Both the position numbers and the translations under genes were made by a program. This document shows positions 22,754-37,114 of a stretch of DNA of 64,000 nucleotides, one piece after another; position 1 is the first letter of the stretch; every line of letters begins with the position of its first letter. This DNA is from Apostichopus japonicus. Taxonomy: Eukaryota > Echinodermata > Holothuroidea > Aspidochirotida > Stichopodidae. The notes beneath the pieces are model-generated. The model was given only the letters and a program-made list of their open reading frames with translations, searched no databases and was not told the DNA's origin. The stretch is taken from contig NC_092568.1 of assembly GCF_037975245.1 (NCBI RefSeq), positions 32,520,501 through 32,584,500 of the forward strand, written 5' to 3'.

Positions 22754-25700
22754 CTATATAGTTAAAACAAACAAACAAAAGTACACGTGGATAAATGTCT
22801 TATTTATACAATGGTTTGTGTCGCTTATAGTTAACGTATTGTCTGTATAATATGCATGCAACTGGCGCCAACAGTGAGACAGCTTTAACTGGTAAGTATA
22901 TATACCATAAGTCAGATATAAAAATATAAATAGATAACAATTCTACTTAGGGTTACGAACCTTAACCATGGAATGCTTGAATCACAACTTTCACACAGAC
23001 TTGGTTGTGTATTACTTGGGTTATACCCCCCCCCCCCCCCCCCAAGATTAAGAATGTTCGACTCATCGTATTAAGCGGTGATGTAGCTACACTATATAAT
23101 ACACTTTAAATACACTCTCAAATTAAAAAATTGTCATAAAAAAAATTGTTATAGAAAAAATTATAAACCTTATAGGCTTTCGTATTTTCTGTTTATTTTT
23201 GGTTAATGTTTGTTAATGAGAAGAGAATGTCTTTCTTCATTAGCTCCATATCATAAATTTATTTTTTTATGCGGGCAATTTGTTTGAAAGTATAAGATTC
23301 GTCGTATAAGCAGCAGGCCTAAATTGGGTATTATCCAGCGTTACCCAATCCAAATGAAGGAAGTCAATATATATCGTATCATAGCAAAATGGAATCTCTG
23401 TATAATTATTATTTATCTTCTTACCAACAGAGAATGGCATGTAAGCTTGTGCAATCTTGACTTTGCCAGTTTCATCAATGAAACGACTTGGATCAAACAA
23501 TTCTGGGTTTCTCCAATCTTTAGGGTCCATATGTGCCCCATAGATATTGGCTAGGATGCGAGTACCAACGGGAAGTTTGTAACCGTCCAAGACAACTGGT
23601 TGAGTTACACAATGAGGTATAGCAAACGGTATCACGTTACCAACTCGGTATATCTCCAACAACGTTGCCTGTATCAGATGATAAAGAGAAATTTTGTATA
23701 ATAATAAATATGAAAAAAATATATATAATGCACAGGAAACAGACAATATTGCATGTTTATAACAAATTGTACTGAAACAAATAAAGGAGAAAAACCGTTC
23801 ACGTAACACAATACCGGTATACTGATTAATATGTGTCACAATTTTGTATGGAATTCAAACAGTTTTTTTTGCGTTGATTCTTCAGTTTCTGCCACTTTAA
23901 TCAGTTTTAAAAAGATTTGTCAGTGCTTTCAAAAAGTAGTAAAGCCTACTAAAGCCAACAATTTATTGATCAAAGCACGTGGAATCTTTTGTCAAAGCAC
24001 GTTATCCTCCTGTTGGTTCATCTATGCATCATTTGAAGTGTTTTTTTTTTGGGGGGGGGGGTGCTCCCAGATCCACTGCACGGGTTATGCTGCTTCAACT
24101 CCCTTCCCCCGATCATTGACCCAGGGCCACCCCCCCTCTCTCTATCTGACTCTATGTCTCTTTTCAGCCCTGATCACCAACATTGGTGGTATATATAGGT
24201 TCTTAAAATATTTAAGAAAGACGGCCGTAAGAGAGAATGATTTCCCAGCGTATTAGATTTGACAGTTTAAAACTCACCTTGGTATATGGCAATTGGTTTA
24301 ATTGTTGGTAATCGGGGACACAACCCAATCCGACGACATCTTCCATTTCTTTTTGTATCCGTCTCTGAACATCCGGGTACTTCACCATAGCGCATAGACT
24401 CCATAACATTGCGGCGTTAATAGTCTCCAAACCGCCGACGAAGATGTCGAGAACTATGTTAGGTAAGTTAGCTTCGTCTATTTCCTTCATCTTAGTGAAG
24501 TTTGGTTGATCGCTGGCTCTGTTTCCATACATCCCTGTTGTATTCATGTTGATGTCTGCTGCGGCTGGGAGAATTCCAATATGATCAATTTCATCCACTG
24601 CTTCTGCAGTGCGATTGAAATACATATCCAAAAGATCGTCACATGACCTTGTTCGATCCCGTAATCTCATTGTTTTATGTTCTTCGATCCTCTCTTTGAT
24701 GAAACTAATAATGCCATCATAGCCTCCTAAAATATTCTGGAAAACTTTCTCAGCTTGGCCAAAGAATGGCAGAGTCCTCGAGGCTTTGGCTAAATTTTGC
24801 ATGTAAGTATCTGCGTTGCGATGCAGGCGGTGAAATTCCGGATCGTCTGCAGCGTACCGCTTTCCAAAACAAAATCTACAAATGATATTACAAAAGGTCA
24901 GTTTCACTAATCCAGATGGGTCAATCGCTTGACCATTTTCCTTAATGAGAGCGTTTTTCATACACTCTACCTCCTCTTTTATGATATGTTGAATCTTGTC
25001 TTGGCCAAGTTGACGGAACAAAGAGAACCAGAAGCTACGGTGCAACCTCCACCCGGCATCCGGCTGCTCGTTTGCTACAGCTGTTTCATAGGATAAGAAA
25101 AAGTTATTGATAACAATATTATTATTTATTGATAGAAATATTTATTCAAATGGTTAGCGAGTGCAGGATCACGAGGGCAGGACTTTGGAGACTTTGTATG
25201 TGTAAGGATAGTTACGACCAATCCACTGACCCAGCGGCAGAAATGGAAACTTTTCAAATTCAATTTTTCACCTGACTTTAAGACCGCCGGTGGAGTAGGG
25301 ATGAAGTCAGAAAGCTTGTAGCGGTATAGTTAACTGTATAGTGTACAGGGAACCCAACTATATTGATCAATTTGAATCAATGGGCTGCAGACATGGTGGT
25401 CAACGTTTGGTAAAACGTTAGTCATGTTTTGTCGACTTTTGATAATGACTATTGGGAGCTCTAGCAGGTCCGTAGTCAAGAATTCTGAGTTGGTGAACAG
25501 GCACCAACAATTTAAGGAGGGGCACAATATATCAGAATATTATAATTTCTTGTGAACATGCATGACAATGGCAGAGAGGCACAGTAGTCCTATTGGGCGC
25601 CTATCCCCTTGTGCCCCAACCTGTTTACGGACCTAAGCTCTCTAAATGGCAGCTTCATGAGAGGTTCTAACACCGGGATATGAGCTAAGAGAAGATGCAC

Positions 25701-28700
25701 GAAGAGCCTCTCTTGATAAGACACAGAGACGGTTACGTAACTTCTACTCCCCTCCCTTCTCACCAATACCCTGCAGCCGTATTGCCCATGTATATATTCG
25801 TATTATCTGTATAAAATGTTGAATCCAAATGGACCCTTTCCTTAATATTCATTGATATGGTCTTTTTTTTGTTGTTGCTCTGATCATTGACACCATTATG
25901 GATCTTTTTATTGCTTGAAATATGTTCTCATAAAATATTACGCAATATAAATGAAAATTCCCTCACTATGTTTCATAACAATATAAACAGTTCATATACG
26001 ACATTACTTTGTGGCTTATTTTACTCCGATTTTAATATGGTAGATTAAAGTACCCCACCCCACCCCTTCCCTTCCGCTCGACACCACACTTCCCATCAAT
26101 GAGGGCCTTTACTCTCTCCTGTGTTACTAGAAATTCTGCACTGCACTGATAAAGATAAAAGGAATTTATTTTGGCATTACACCATATATAGTTTATACCT
26201 TTTCCTTTGAGGATACGGTTTAAAATCCAGTTGGGCCTTCCAGAGCAGGCGGCACCATTTTCGACTAATGCCCGTCTAATTGAGGTGCTTCCGTTTAATA
26301 CAACGTGCCAACGTTTGCCAAGCCTCACCGAGAACATGTCCCCGTAGCGTTTCCTCATCTCGTGGAAATCTATATAGGGAGTGCCAGATAACCACGGAAT
26401 ATACCCCAGTAGCGGCACACCTGCCGGTCCAGGCGGTAACCCCTGCGGGATCCTGACGAAAGAAGGACATCGATAAATTAATTGGTTCGATTTAATTGAA
26501 CTATTGGACAATCTTTTATGTCGTGGTCAGTACGCATATTTCAGTTATCATTTTAACAACGTCGTCGGTCGGTTACGCTGACCTTATTTATGGTTGCGGT
26601 CACCATAAAACAAAAAATCAATTTGATCTTTTTAGTTTCTTATTAAAATTATATATTTATTTCTCTTCAGATTTCATCAAACGGTTTATACCAAACAACT
26701 ACATTGTATTGCTTAACCAGGTATTCGGTCGAAGGGCGGGGTGGGTGAGGGGGCTGCTCACGTTGGTATGTGATGTAATATAAATGTTGTGATGATACGA
26801 ACTCTTTAAAATAATTGCCAAAATTACAGGGCTCCAGGTTACAAATTTGAGATGGGGGTGGGCAGGAGTTGGACCAATGTTCAATGGTGTTGAATGTAAC
26901 CTCTGCTGTGGTACCATGACCGTGTGGCCATGAGGCTGTGGTGTGGAGCACATATATAGAGGAAGGGAACAGCCAGTGGGGAGGAATGCACGCAAACTTA
27001 TTACAATACGTTCGAGGTAGGGACAGACAAATTCGCCTTTTAACGATACTTTACAACGTATACATGTGGATTACATCATTATGTCCGGAGGTGGGAAAGA
27101 ATACTTTATATACATGCTAGGACCTCTGCATGACCTGACCTGGCCATATCACGTAACAGATGTAAAGGTAGGAACTTTTGGCCAAAACGGATCGGTTTGT
27201 ATATCATTCATACTCTGTACTGGGAGGACCAATATATATAACATTCGAGGAAGTTTTGATAGTATCTTAGATTAACACAGTTCATCGATTCATTAGCTAA
27301 AGGAGACACGGAGGTCGAAGGAAAGATTTAATAGTCAGACAACTTCCTGACAATCAAGATAGGTTGTACTTTGTATGCTTCTCTATATAGGGCCTAGTGG
27401 TTGTAGCCCCGTGATAGTCAGGGAGACGTTATACATCGGTAGCAACTCCCTGGTTTATATAAGGTTCTGTTCTAGCATGGTGGTTAATGAAGCCATGCGG
27501 GGTAAAATCCCAACATGTTGGCCAATGAATAGAATTCCTACACACTCGTATTATCTAAACAGGTCCTCTCTCTCTCCGTCTGAGTCCCTGCGCATGAAGA
27601 AATATTACGAAACACCGGCTTCCACTATCATTCCACGAAACACCTGACAACACCACCCTAGTGGTATTAGTTACCATACTGCAGGTTACGCGAGAGAACA
27701 GGCAAGCTAAGTTTCTCCTATAAATAATTATAAAAATAGTGCTATAGAGTTGGTGGTTTGTTTGCGGCGACATATATCTTACAGTAGTTTACTTCCAGGT
27801 AAGTGCCCTGTGACATGAGTTCTATTCGGCGGTCACACAATTCTGTAGGACAGGTCTTCATGTAGGCATATATACATAGGGTTATACACTAGTAGTGTGT
27901 ATTATCGTGCACATTCGTAGTCAGTCATAATTATTTCAATTCTCCTTCTTTACGAGCGAAGTTATATGAACAATTCTTGGAAAAAAAATGATCATGAATT
28001 CTTGACCCAAAACTCACAAACCCGATCACAAAATACATGCACAACAAGCAGATGAAAAGTTGTGCATGTCTTTCAACGAACTTGCTTGTACGTTACGAAA
28101 TTACCCGCAGGTCTACCAAATTTACCCACACTTTCCCATGGCCCCAGTTGTAAATTATTTGCACGACACAACCACATGATTCACTCAGGGGACATATCAT
28201 TAGGGGCGTCCAGAGCAAGGGTGGGCCTAGGGGACATTGACATCCCCGGGCCACCTTTTAAAGTCTTTATTTTACCTTTATTATTATTATACAATTACCA
28301 ATTGGCGAAATTACGGGGTCGAAACGGCGCGCCATAATTATATACTCTCTTGGTCTGTCTTAATTATCGAAACTGTGACCTTCCTTATTGCGAGACTATG
28401 GCCTTCCTTATATCGAATCTTCGTCAGTTTTACGGGAATAATTTTTATTTGCTTGTGGTAAACCACCGTAATCGGAGATGCTGCATGTATAGGCTATTAT
28501 ATATTAGATCAAGGTTGACTGTACTCGAGTAAGGTATAAAGTTAAAGGGAATGATCAAACTGGCCAAGGCTGTCTTTCTTTAAAATCAATCGATGTTATT
28601 TTCTCTGCAATGAAATCAATCCTTTTATAATCAGTTTGCCCTTGACCTGGTTTTTACTAATCCTCTATATCCAGGGACTATCTTTCTTTCAAATAGCGCG

Positions 28701-31055
28701 TTATTGATTACGTAACATTCAACGTGGTTGTTGCAAGTGAATGAATGAGCAGTATATATATATATATATACCACCTATTTTTTTTTTAATGTTTTCTTCG
28801 CAAAGGAAACAAAACATGCATTTAGATTTATTGATCAATTGAGCTCGCATAACCGTAATAACAATTATTAAGGCTTGGTATAACTACAAATGCAAAAGAG
28901 GCCCACGTAACGATAGCCTTCGATTTGCTCCTCAAGGTGAGATGCGGGGGGGGGGCAGGAGGGGGCTGAAGGTTGGGGGAGCGGTTCGGGAGAGGTTGGG
29001 GAGAGGTGGAGGAGGTATTGGAAGCAATGGGCATTGCATGGGGATATTAGTTGTTGTGCAGACACTGCCAGATGGAATTTAAAAACAAGATTATATCGAG
29101 AGATTGACTATTTATACTCAAATCTGACCCCCTCCCCCTCTTCACTGACTAGGGCACTTTACTCGGGCCAGTTCCCGCCTACAACAGGTAGACATATATT
29201 TGTGTAGCAAAACAGTTTAGCACGAGAACGTACCATACCTGCCTATATCATTCAGACAGTTGAAGAGACAGCGTGACTCTTCTTTTATTATTTACTGTTT
29301 CGACATCAACGAAATCTTTGATAAGGGCCCGGGGTGATTATATCGTTATAACCGCGGTATTAACCATACATTTATTTCACAATTTAACGAGACCGTTGAG
29401 AGCGCCTGTTCGTAGGGAAAAAAACGATACGTTCTGTAATAAGGGTAGGCTTTAATAGTTATATAATATCGTCGATTGTTTCTCTGAGGAAAAGCAGTTA
29501 TTGGAATTTTGCAAGAATCCATCACCCCTATAAGACCTCACACGCGACATAGAAAAAATAACAATGGTCCATGCCGTGACGATGCAGTTAATTTCTACGA
29601 TACGTCGTAACTCCAGGCGTATCTTCGTGCATTGTTCGGACGATATAACTGACGAAGACCGCTAAAGTGGTAGGGGAGAGGGTAGGTGGGAGGGGTAGGT
29701 GGGGAGTGGGAGGGGAGGGGTGGGGTATAGCGATTTGTGAATAGGAAGTGGGAATCCGCAATCACCATATACTACAGCTTGTATCACACTCTTACGTGTT
29801 ATGATATACATAGAAAAAAAAGTATACGCATAACAAGGTATGGTACATATGGAATCACATAAACAATACCGGGAACATAGTGTATGCAACGCTATATATG
29901 GATCAGGACGGTGTAACAAATAACTAAATATATCAACCTACCGACATACTAGGTCTGCGTCGATTTTCGAAAACCCGCATACCTATTCTTATCAATAATT
30001 CCCACGACTGATATGTTAAACTGAAACTCGACCTGTGACTTTAGCATACAACCTACTAAACTATAGATGTCTTTATCAGTATAGAATTGGCAACACCTCA
30101 TAATTACTTATTTGATGGAAAGTGCGGGGGGGGGGGGATGAGCAGAGAAGGAGGGGTGATTCAGAGCGTTTCACTGTTTATTGCTTGCCTTTTGAAATAT
30201 CTTAACCTAATTCAGACCGAGTTTTACTTTCCTGAATAAATATGTGTAATGGCACAATTTTAAGCAGTGGCGAGTTTTATGCAATATAACTTAATAATGT
30301 ATATCCATTTCTGTCAGTTCTACTTCCTATTGCTTTTCTATGAAAGAAGCTTCTTTACTGTATATGCTAAAGCTATGTGCATGTGTATACCTGTACATTA
30401 TGTGCATATGTATTCCTACCCCCCCCCCACCCCTCCAATGCGGTCCAACGTTCACATGGGAAGCGAAAATATCTGCTTAGATTGAACATTTAGATGTTTT
30501 GCATGGCGTGTGAACGTTTTCTACCCTGTTACACAGAACGAAATACAACCGTGTTGCTATAATAATTCCAGTCAAAACCACCGTAAATATTTTCTCACAG
30601 CCTGCAAAACCTACACCTCTAAGTTGCTCACTTGCCATACACAAATAATAAATATTGACACATTCATTTTTTTGATATTAGATGTTCAAAGGCAAAGCAG
30701 GCCAATAACTATACAGTGTTCAAAAAATAAAGTGTATTATTGAAAAATCTGCAATTATCGTTCAACTTCAAACTATATTTGTTATCGGTGATTGGTTCCC
30801 TGTGAAACGATCGCTTCCCAAAACCAACCCAAATTAGCTGATAGGCCTAGATTAAAAATAGAATAACTTTCCTCTCGATATGCACTGGATGAATATGGCC
30901 TTTAATATATCACCAACTTACGAAATACGAGTTGCAAACAACATTATGATGGAGAAACAAATTGGTGATACTTACCTACGATCACGAAAAACAGCCAATG
31001 TACATAAAAATGTACAAATAACGAACAAACACAGAGTAACCGAAAAGAAGTCCAT
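22497..31055 (-). CDS. Cytochrome P450, CYP2 clan, complete (545 aa, five exons)
   Basis: A microsomal haem monooxygenase, presumably ER-anchored and dependent on cytochrome P450 reductase; the substrate cannot be predicted. Exons on the minus strand are 31055-30976, 26452-26199, 25080-24278, 23668-23425 and 22753-22497. They total 1638 nt with matching phases. Order of features: hydrophobic anchor (about residues 2-24), proline-rich [10 protein letters not shown], the I-helix GGLET (327-331), ExxR as EIYR (384-387), FDPSRF (437-442) and the haem loop [11 protein letters not shown] with Cys465. Residues about 277-311 form a low-complexity insertion before the I-helix, so the protein is longer than the usual 490-500. 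The I-helix has Gly where many P450s have Ala. It resembles CYP2U/CYP2-type enzymes; the subfamily is not assigned. Confidence 0.96.
22754..23424 (-). other. P450 intron 4
   Basis: The intron between the exon 4 donor and the exon 5 acceptor. It holds a run of 17 C at about 23028-23044 and AT-rich sequence; nothing else is recognised. Confidence 0.85.
23425..23668 (-). CDS. P450 exon 4
   Basis: Starts [19 protein letters not shown], the K-helix with ExxR, and ends MPFSV plus one base of the Gly codon before GTAAGA. It contains the FDPSRF meander. Confidence 0.96.
24278..25080 (-). CDS. P450 exon 3
   Basis: An 803-nt exon from [20 protein letters not shown] through helices C to J. It contains the insertion and the I-helix FVGGLET, and ends LNQLPYTK before GTGAGT in phase 0. 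Confidence 0.96.
25465..25635. mobile_element. Probable hAT-type MITE, 171 bp, in P450 intron 2
   Basis: Left CAGGTCCGTAGTCA and right TTTACGGACCTA share an inverted AGGTCCGTA core. Flanks AGCTCTAG (25457-25464) and AGCTCTCT (25636-25643) match at 6 of 8. It is small and imperfect, so less secure than the other MITEs. Confidence 0.5.
26199..26452 (-). CDS. P450 exon 2
   Basis: Follows a CTTTCGTCAG acceptor and encodes the proline hinge, [20 protein letters not shown] and [15 protein letters not shown]. One base before GTATAA is carried into exon 3 and completes Ala. Confidence 0.95.
26453..30975 (-). other. P450 intron 1 (4.5 kb), no internal gene seen
   Basis: The long intron contains a short TA run near 28755 and G-rich patches at 28945-29015 and 29675-29720. 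Short ORFs on both strands show no domain. No bounded mobile element was identified. Confidence 0.6.
30976..31055 (-). CDS. P450 exon 1 (membrane anchor)
   Basis: An 80-nt exon: ATG in strong context (A at -3, G at +4), then [20 protein letters not shown] and VFRDR, ending AG before a consensus GTAAGTATC donor. The carried AG joins G of exon 2 to make Arg before IPQGLPPGP. Hydrophobicity, phase and donor quality all fit a P450 first exon. Confidence 0.85.
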
Positions 31056-31288
31056 TATCGCCAACCAATTTTTCTTTCTTTCTGCTTTCTCCGCGAAACA
31101 ACGTGAACAACGAAGTAAGAGCAATGAGAGGTACTATTGCTGTCACCATGTGCTTTTAAGGAGGGAATTCACCATGTACACTTGATTGTCACGTGGCCAA
31201 CCAGAACAGCCAATGGAAATAGCCTGGCGAGTTACCCATGCATATAGCCGGTGGTATGGATGTAACTTTGGGAAAAAGTAATTTGACT

Positions 31289-31295
31289 CTTTATA
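31289..31295 (-). promoter_or_regulatory. Possible TATA box of the P450
   Basis: Reads TATAAAG on the minus strand about 235 bases upstream of the P450 ATG, which would allow a 5' UTR of about 200 nt. A single short motif in AT-rich DNA is weak evidence. Confidence 0.25.
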
Positions 31296-31608
31296 CCATG
31301 CCACTTATCTCGTTAAGAAAGAAAAAAATCTGGAGATAATATTATTTTATGTCTACTGACGTTACGTGTGCAGTGGATTGATACACATGGTTTCAGTCAC
31401 GTAGCCCAAGCTGCACCATGAATTTCGTGATATGCGCCAGTTTGTGAGCCATGGGAATTTGTACAAGCCTATTGCTTATTTTAGCAATACTCATATTGGT
31501 TGACAATCGATGTTGGATTCCCGGTCTAAAGGTTGGCATGTAAACATTATGGTATGATGGGGGAATTCCAATGTTTGCAAGGACGTTGTGACCCCACGGT
31601 CATAGCTT

Positions 31609-31689
31609 TGAATATTATTATTATTATTATTAATAATAATAATAATAATAACACTAATACTAATACTAATAATAATAATGATGATGTTG

Positions 31690-31787
<98 letters not shown>

Positions 31788-32050
31788 TGGTTTTATATAG
31801 CGCATACTCCACCAAAAGTTGTTCAATAGTATACGCGTTACGAGTGCTGAAGGTTCAAAAACTAATAGAGTTGAGAGAAAAGAAAAGTTTTAAGACAGCG
31901 CCTAAATTGAGTGAATCCAACGACCTAAGTTCAACCGGGAGGGAGTTCCATAAACGTGGAGCAGAATTCAGAATCAGAAAAATGGCTGACTGAATCATGG
32001 AATAACGTATACATACGTATTCTCGGCGGTAGTTGATTGGGAATTGTTAT
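31609..32050 (-). mobile_element. LINE 3' end with (ATT)n tail
   Basis: Minus-strand translation of 32050-31860 gives SAPRLWNSLPVELRSLDSLN-like text with frame breaks, the common C-terminus of CR1/L2-type reverse transcriptases. It is followed by the TATATAGCGC motif and a long (ATT)n tail (31609-31793), as expected for a LINE that ends in a microsatellite. The asparagine- and isoleucine-run ORFs here are artefacts of the repeat. Confidence 0.7.
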
Positions 32051-34413
32051 CGCTTTCAGAATTCAAATAAAATAAAAAATCATTTTTATAAAGTATAAAT
32101 TTTTCTTTCATGTAGTATGTATGAGTCACTATACGCAATCGTGCCTACAGAGACCGTAATGCCACTGAAGGAGGGGTGAACCCCTTTATTGGAACGTTTA
32201 CACCCCTCCACTACCTCATTGCACTGTTATACTTACTCAACCCAAACCCACATCACCCCCACCCCCAGATGTAACAGACGGTGGGGGATAATTCCATCAG
32301 GAGTTAAGAATTAACAATTTGTTGTATATTTGCAGCCTCGATAACATCTTTACAATAGTAACATAGTGGGAAGCATTCTGCTGTATCACTATTCTTTAGT
32401 TTATGTTTCATAATTCGAAAAGAGTACTTATTTTTAAAAAGTACCAATGCTTAGTCCAGATCGGACATTTGTACTTCACAACTATTTCCAGTTTTGACTT
32501 ACAATGGTTGTTGTTGTGTAATTTTGACAAAATGTCGAAAGTATTCATTACGGTACCTGATTAACAAATTAAGCCATTCCTTAATTTGACTGTGGTTGAG
32601 CTATATTTCAAGTAATACGGTCCGAGTCAAACTTTAGCAACACGGGCGGCGGAAGAGGGTCCAACCTGAACGGATATAAAGGTCGAGGTTCATGTGAGTT
32701 TGATTTTTCTGGCGCAAACCACACATTATCTCAAAACTCTCGACCAAAATGGATCCTATGTACAGTCCGTTCCAAACAAGTCAAGTGTCTGAATGTTTCT
32801 GAGCAATTTAATTTTTCATCAAAAGGTCACTATTTTAGTCTATTTACATATCAAAATGTTATACTTTATATACGTACTACGTTAAAAAGGGGGTACTTTG
32901 AGGTTTTCACTTATGTGGAGGGCGCTTGTCCAATAATATTTGACTCATATAATTATGATAGAGATCTTTTGTAATGAGCAAACTTCCTCAAACAAAATTT
33001 GATGAAATATCAGGAGGTTTGAAGGTCTAGCAGACCAAGGTACGCTAAAATCGGGGAACCTTTCCTGCTCATGTCGAACAGATGAGGTATGACAAGGTTG
33101 AGAAATTACTTCGACCATGAATTATCTCATGGGTACTATAAAAGATTCTAGATTCCATCTAGAATCTTGGGTAAATACTATAGCCTATATATATAGGCCT
33201 AATACATGTCGTTGAATCACGTTTCCTGCGCTGGTATCGTGATAAACTGGGGACTTGAATACATGGTGAAGGAAACAACAGCCTGGCAGATGGATGATGA
33301 AACTTCTGGCATGACATAATTATTTTGAAAGGTCAAAACGAATGGGCGTGGTCTCACTATATTGCTGCAATATTATATACGAAATTCGTTATTTCTTTGT
33401 CCTCTTATAGAATCGTACACGTAGGTAGTATCGTACACGTTAACGCTGAAAGATATCGATTTTTTCTTGACATTGAGCTTCCTGTTTTTTATAAGGTGAT
33501 TTATGTGGTGCATATATTGTATGTCTAGAACAAGACTAGTCCCAGACTTTATTTGTTGTTTTTAACCGGCATTGATAAATATTAACGGCTTTCATAATTT
33601 GAGTGATTAAAGACCATCACGTCTTGTTTTCCAGGAAAGTTATAATCTCTAGAGATTGTGCACCCTCAATTTCCATGGTAACATAATTGATATACAATGT
33701 ACCGCCGATCGGTATAATAATCAAACAGTAAGTATTCCAAAAGGGGTGTAGCTCGACCGGCCTATTTGTGGTCAAATCGAGATTTCCATTCAGACAGCTT
33801 ACTATAAATTTACCATAGTTCTTCAAAATATTGAGAAACCCTGATCCCAAAGGTGCACATCTTAAAGGCATAGGCCTAGATCTTTTAGCCATTTACACAT
33901 TATACGTATAGTAACTGGACTTTTCTTCTGCTTACAGGGTTGTGTTATATTTCATGGCATTTCACACACAGATCTAGATGCAAAATAATGTTTGTCTTAT
34001 CTGTGATTGATTTTAAGACAGCATATATGAGAGCATATTTATGCATTGAGCCAGTATTTGGGAAGAAATAATTCCACTACCCATCATCCTCACATCCTTC
34101 CACCATATTCCCATTTCCCTCGCAAATCGTTTCACAATATTGTGACGGTGGCTCTCTGAGGTCTCCTTCGAGAGACTGATTCCAGGAGACCGTACTCCTT
34201 GCTCACAGTACTAGATTGAGAGAATGGCCCTCTGAGATGAGATATCCAGGCTCTCACGCTATAGTCTTTGGAAACTTTGTCGCACGCTTGACACACTCTT
34301 TGAGGGGTTCATATCGAGTCATTGTTATATATGTAAACCTGAGGGATTCCGTGCGTAACGACAAGGGGAAAGAAACATATAAGACAATGTTTAATCAAAA
34401 GTTTTTCTTTATA
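32051..34413. other. Intergenic, no gene seen
   Basis: AT-rich sequence between the P450 and AIDA. It contains a short perfect inverted repeat at 33142-33168. No coding signature is seen. Confidence 0.45.
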
Positions 34414-34421
34414 CTTCAATG

Positions 34422-35224
<803 letters not shown>

Positions 35225-36368
35225 CTTCAATGTACCACCGGTGTTGTTCATGGATGAAATATGTCATTTAAGGACTGCAAATGACAACGATAGTTACTAA
35301 CGGAACGGCGTAAAAACGGTAACATTTTGAAAGCATTTTTGAAGAAGGAAAAATAAATGGTTCCAATTATAAGAGCAACGCGCCTAGATGTGAGTTTAGT
35401 AAGAATAATGCAACACTAAACAGCGGCGGTGTCACTGGTGTAACATATGCGAGTTACTCAAGTTTTATATTCCAAATCTGAGTTAAAATATTGCATTGGA
35501 AGCCACCCGACGTGAAGTTGTAATCCATTAGTCCTTGGGGGCTTCTCCCATATTCATGGCCTGTATTAATTTCTTTAGCTCCATGGTGGTGTCAGCATGG
35601 TATTAATGTATTGGTAAGATATGCATACTGTGCATATACAATATAATCCTATTAGATAGGAGTAGTGCTGTACTAGTGGTGATACCAGTTCTTTTTCATC
35701 TCGACTTAATTTTTCCTCTATGCTATTTTTTTTTTTTTCACCGGACAACTATTTTCATAACATAGGACTTTGGAAGCGATATTATTCCTGATATTGAATA
35801 CACAATAAAGATATTAATCAGTGTTCCTTCGATCAATTTCTTCGAACGTCAGTTGGAACTTGAGCTAACTGTTTACTGTTAGTAGGGCTTATAGGTCTGA
35901 GTATGTGTAGCCTGGTCATAGACATATAGTTCTAATAAAGTTACACTAGTAAACCTCCATGGTCAGAGAGATATTGTGAAGATGATCAAATGTCTGTGAT
36001 ACCAAGTTTAGTATCATGTGCGACACTGGGCTAGGTTTTGCACATTTATTACTGTTGTCACCGAGTTTGCTGGTCGCATCGACGACTGCTGTTCTTCGAG
36101 AAATGAGAGCTTCATTGATACTGAATATGCATACATTCTCTAATTGGCTTGATTAAATCAAAAGGCATGGAGTAACAGAATACATGGATACATACATACA
36201 GCGGATACATTTTTGGATAGTTTCGAACATTAATTTCTTACTTAATGAAATCTTTTGGCAAATAAGCTTGGTGAAACCTTCTCATTTCTCACGGTTCTAC
36301 AAATAAGCAGAGTAAAGGTCTGCTGTATGGCTAGAACTATACCACGCTATTATGGAAAAGTTTCTTGA

Positions 36369-36575
36369 GATTACGTAATCGATTTGCCTTGGTCGTAAAA
36401 ACCTCTTTTTACCAATTAGTCTGCAACGCCTGCCTCATAGTTTTTTCTAGTATGAGGGTCTTTGTGTGAACGCTGAATGATTAAGTACTCTGTAGACATG
36501 AACATATTGCCACACAGTCTTCACACAAAGAGCCTAATGATGTTAATTGAACAGCCTGAGGTCGATTACGTAATC
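36369..36575. repeat. Small foldback or MITE-like inverted repeat, 207 bp
   Basis: GATTACGTAATCGA at 36369-36382 is the exact reverse complement of 36562-36575. An inner pair, GGTCTTTGTGTGAA near 36457 and TTCACACAAAGAGCC near 36520, also pairs. No TSD was established. Confidence 0.55.
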
Positions 36576-37114
36576 ACAAAACTTTGCTGGCTATAGAGTG
36601 ATATAACTGGAGCAATAAAGCAGATCTTTAAACGAAGTTCCACATTTTGAAAATGAATAGTTTGATGTATTTCCTTTTTCGAAACCCACGAATCAATGCA
36701 GTAAGCCTGATCACATCGTGACCTTCCAGAATGCAGAAAGTGAAAGTCGTCAGGATTGTAAACAACTGACAGCTGTTAAAGAAGATCAGATTGCATGTAG
36801 GCTACTGGATACCTTTAAGAACCTTCTAGAATGCAAAGTCATATGAATAAAATCATTCCAGCGATAAGTAGGATAACAATCTTTTACCTAACAGACAGCC
36901 AGAGAGCCTTCATATATATGGACCTGTTCACATCGTCATCGATTTCAATACCTTTAATCGCATATGAAAGCAAAGTATAGAATTCATTAAGGATTAAGGG
37001 TTTAAACGAAATCCTCACATCGAGGAAAATTATGTACCGGCGGAGAATCTGTTTCTACGTTATCGGTGCCAGTCTAACCGACAGCTTCCTCGAAACACTA
37101 AATCCATACAAATC

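Noticed and set aside
31491-31829. Poly-isoleucine and poly-asparagine ORFs
   Set aside because: They are translations of the (AAT)n/(ATT)n tail of a LINE fragment.
33617-33892. 91-codon minus-strand ORF
   Set aside because: No family resemblance and no splice or promoter context that supports it.
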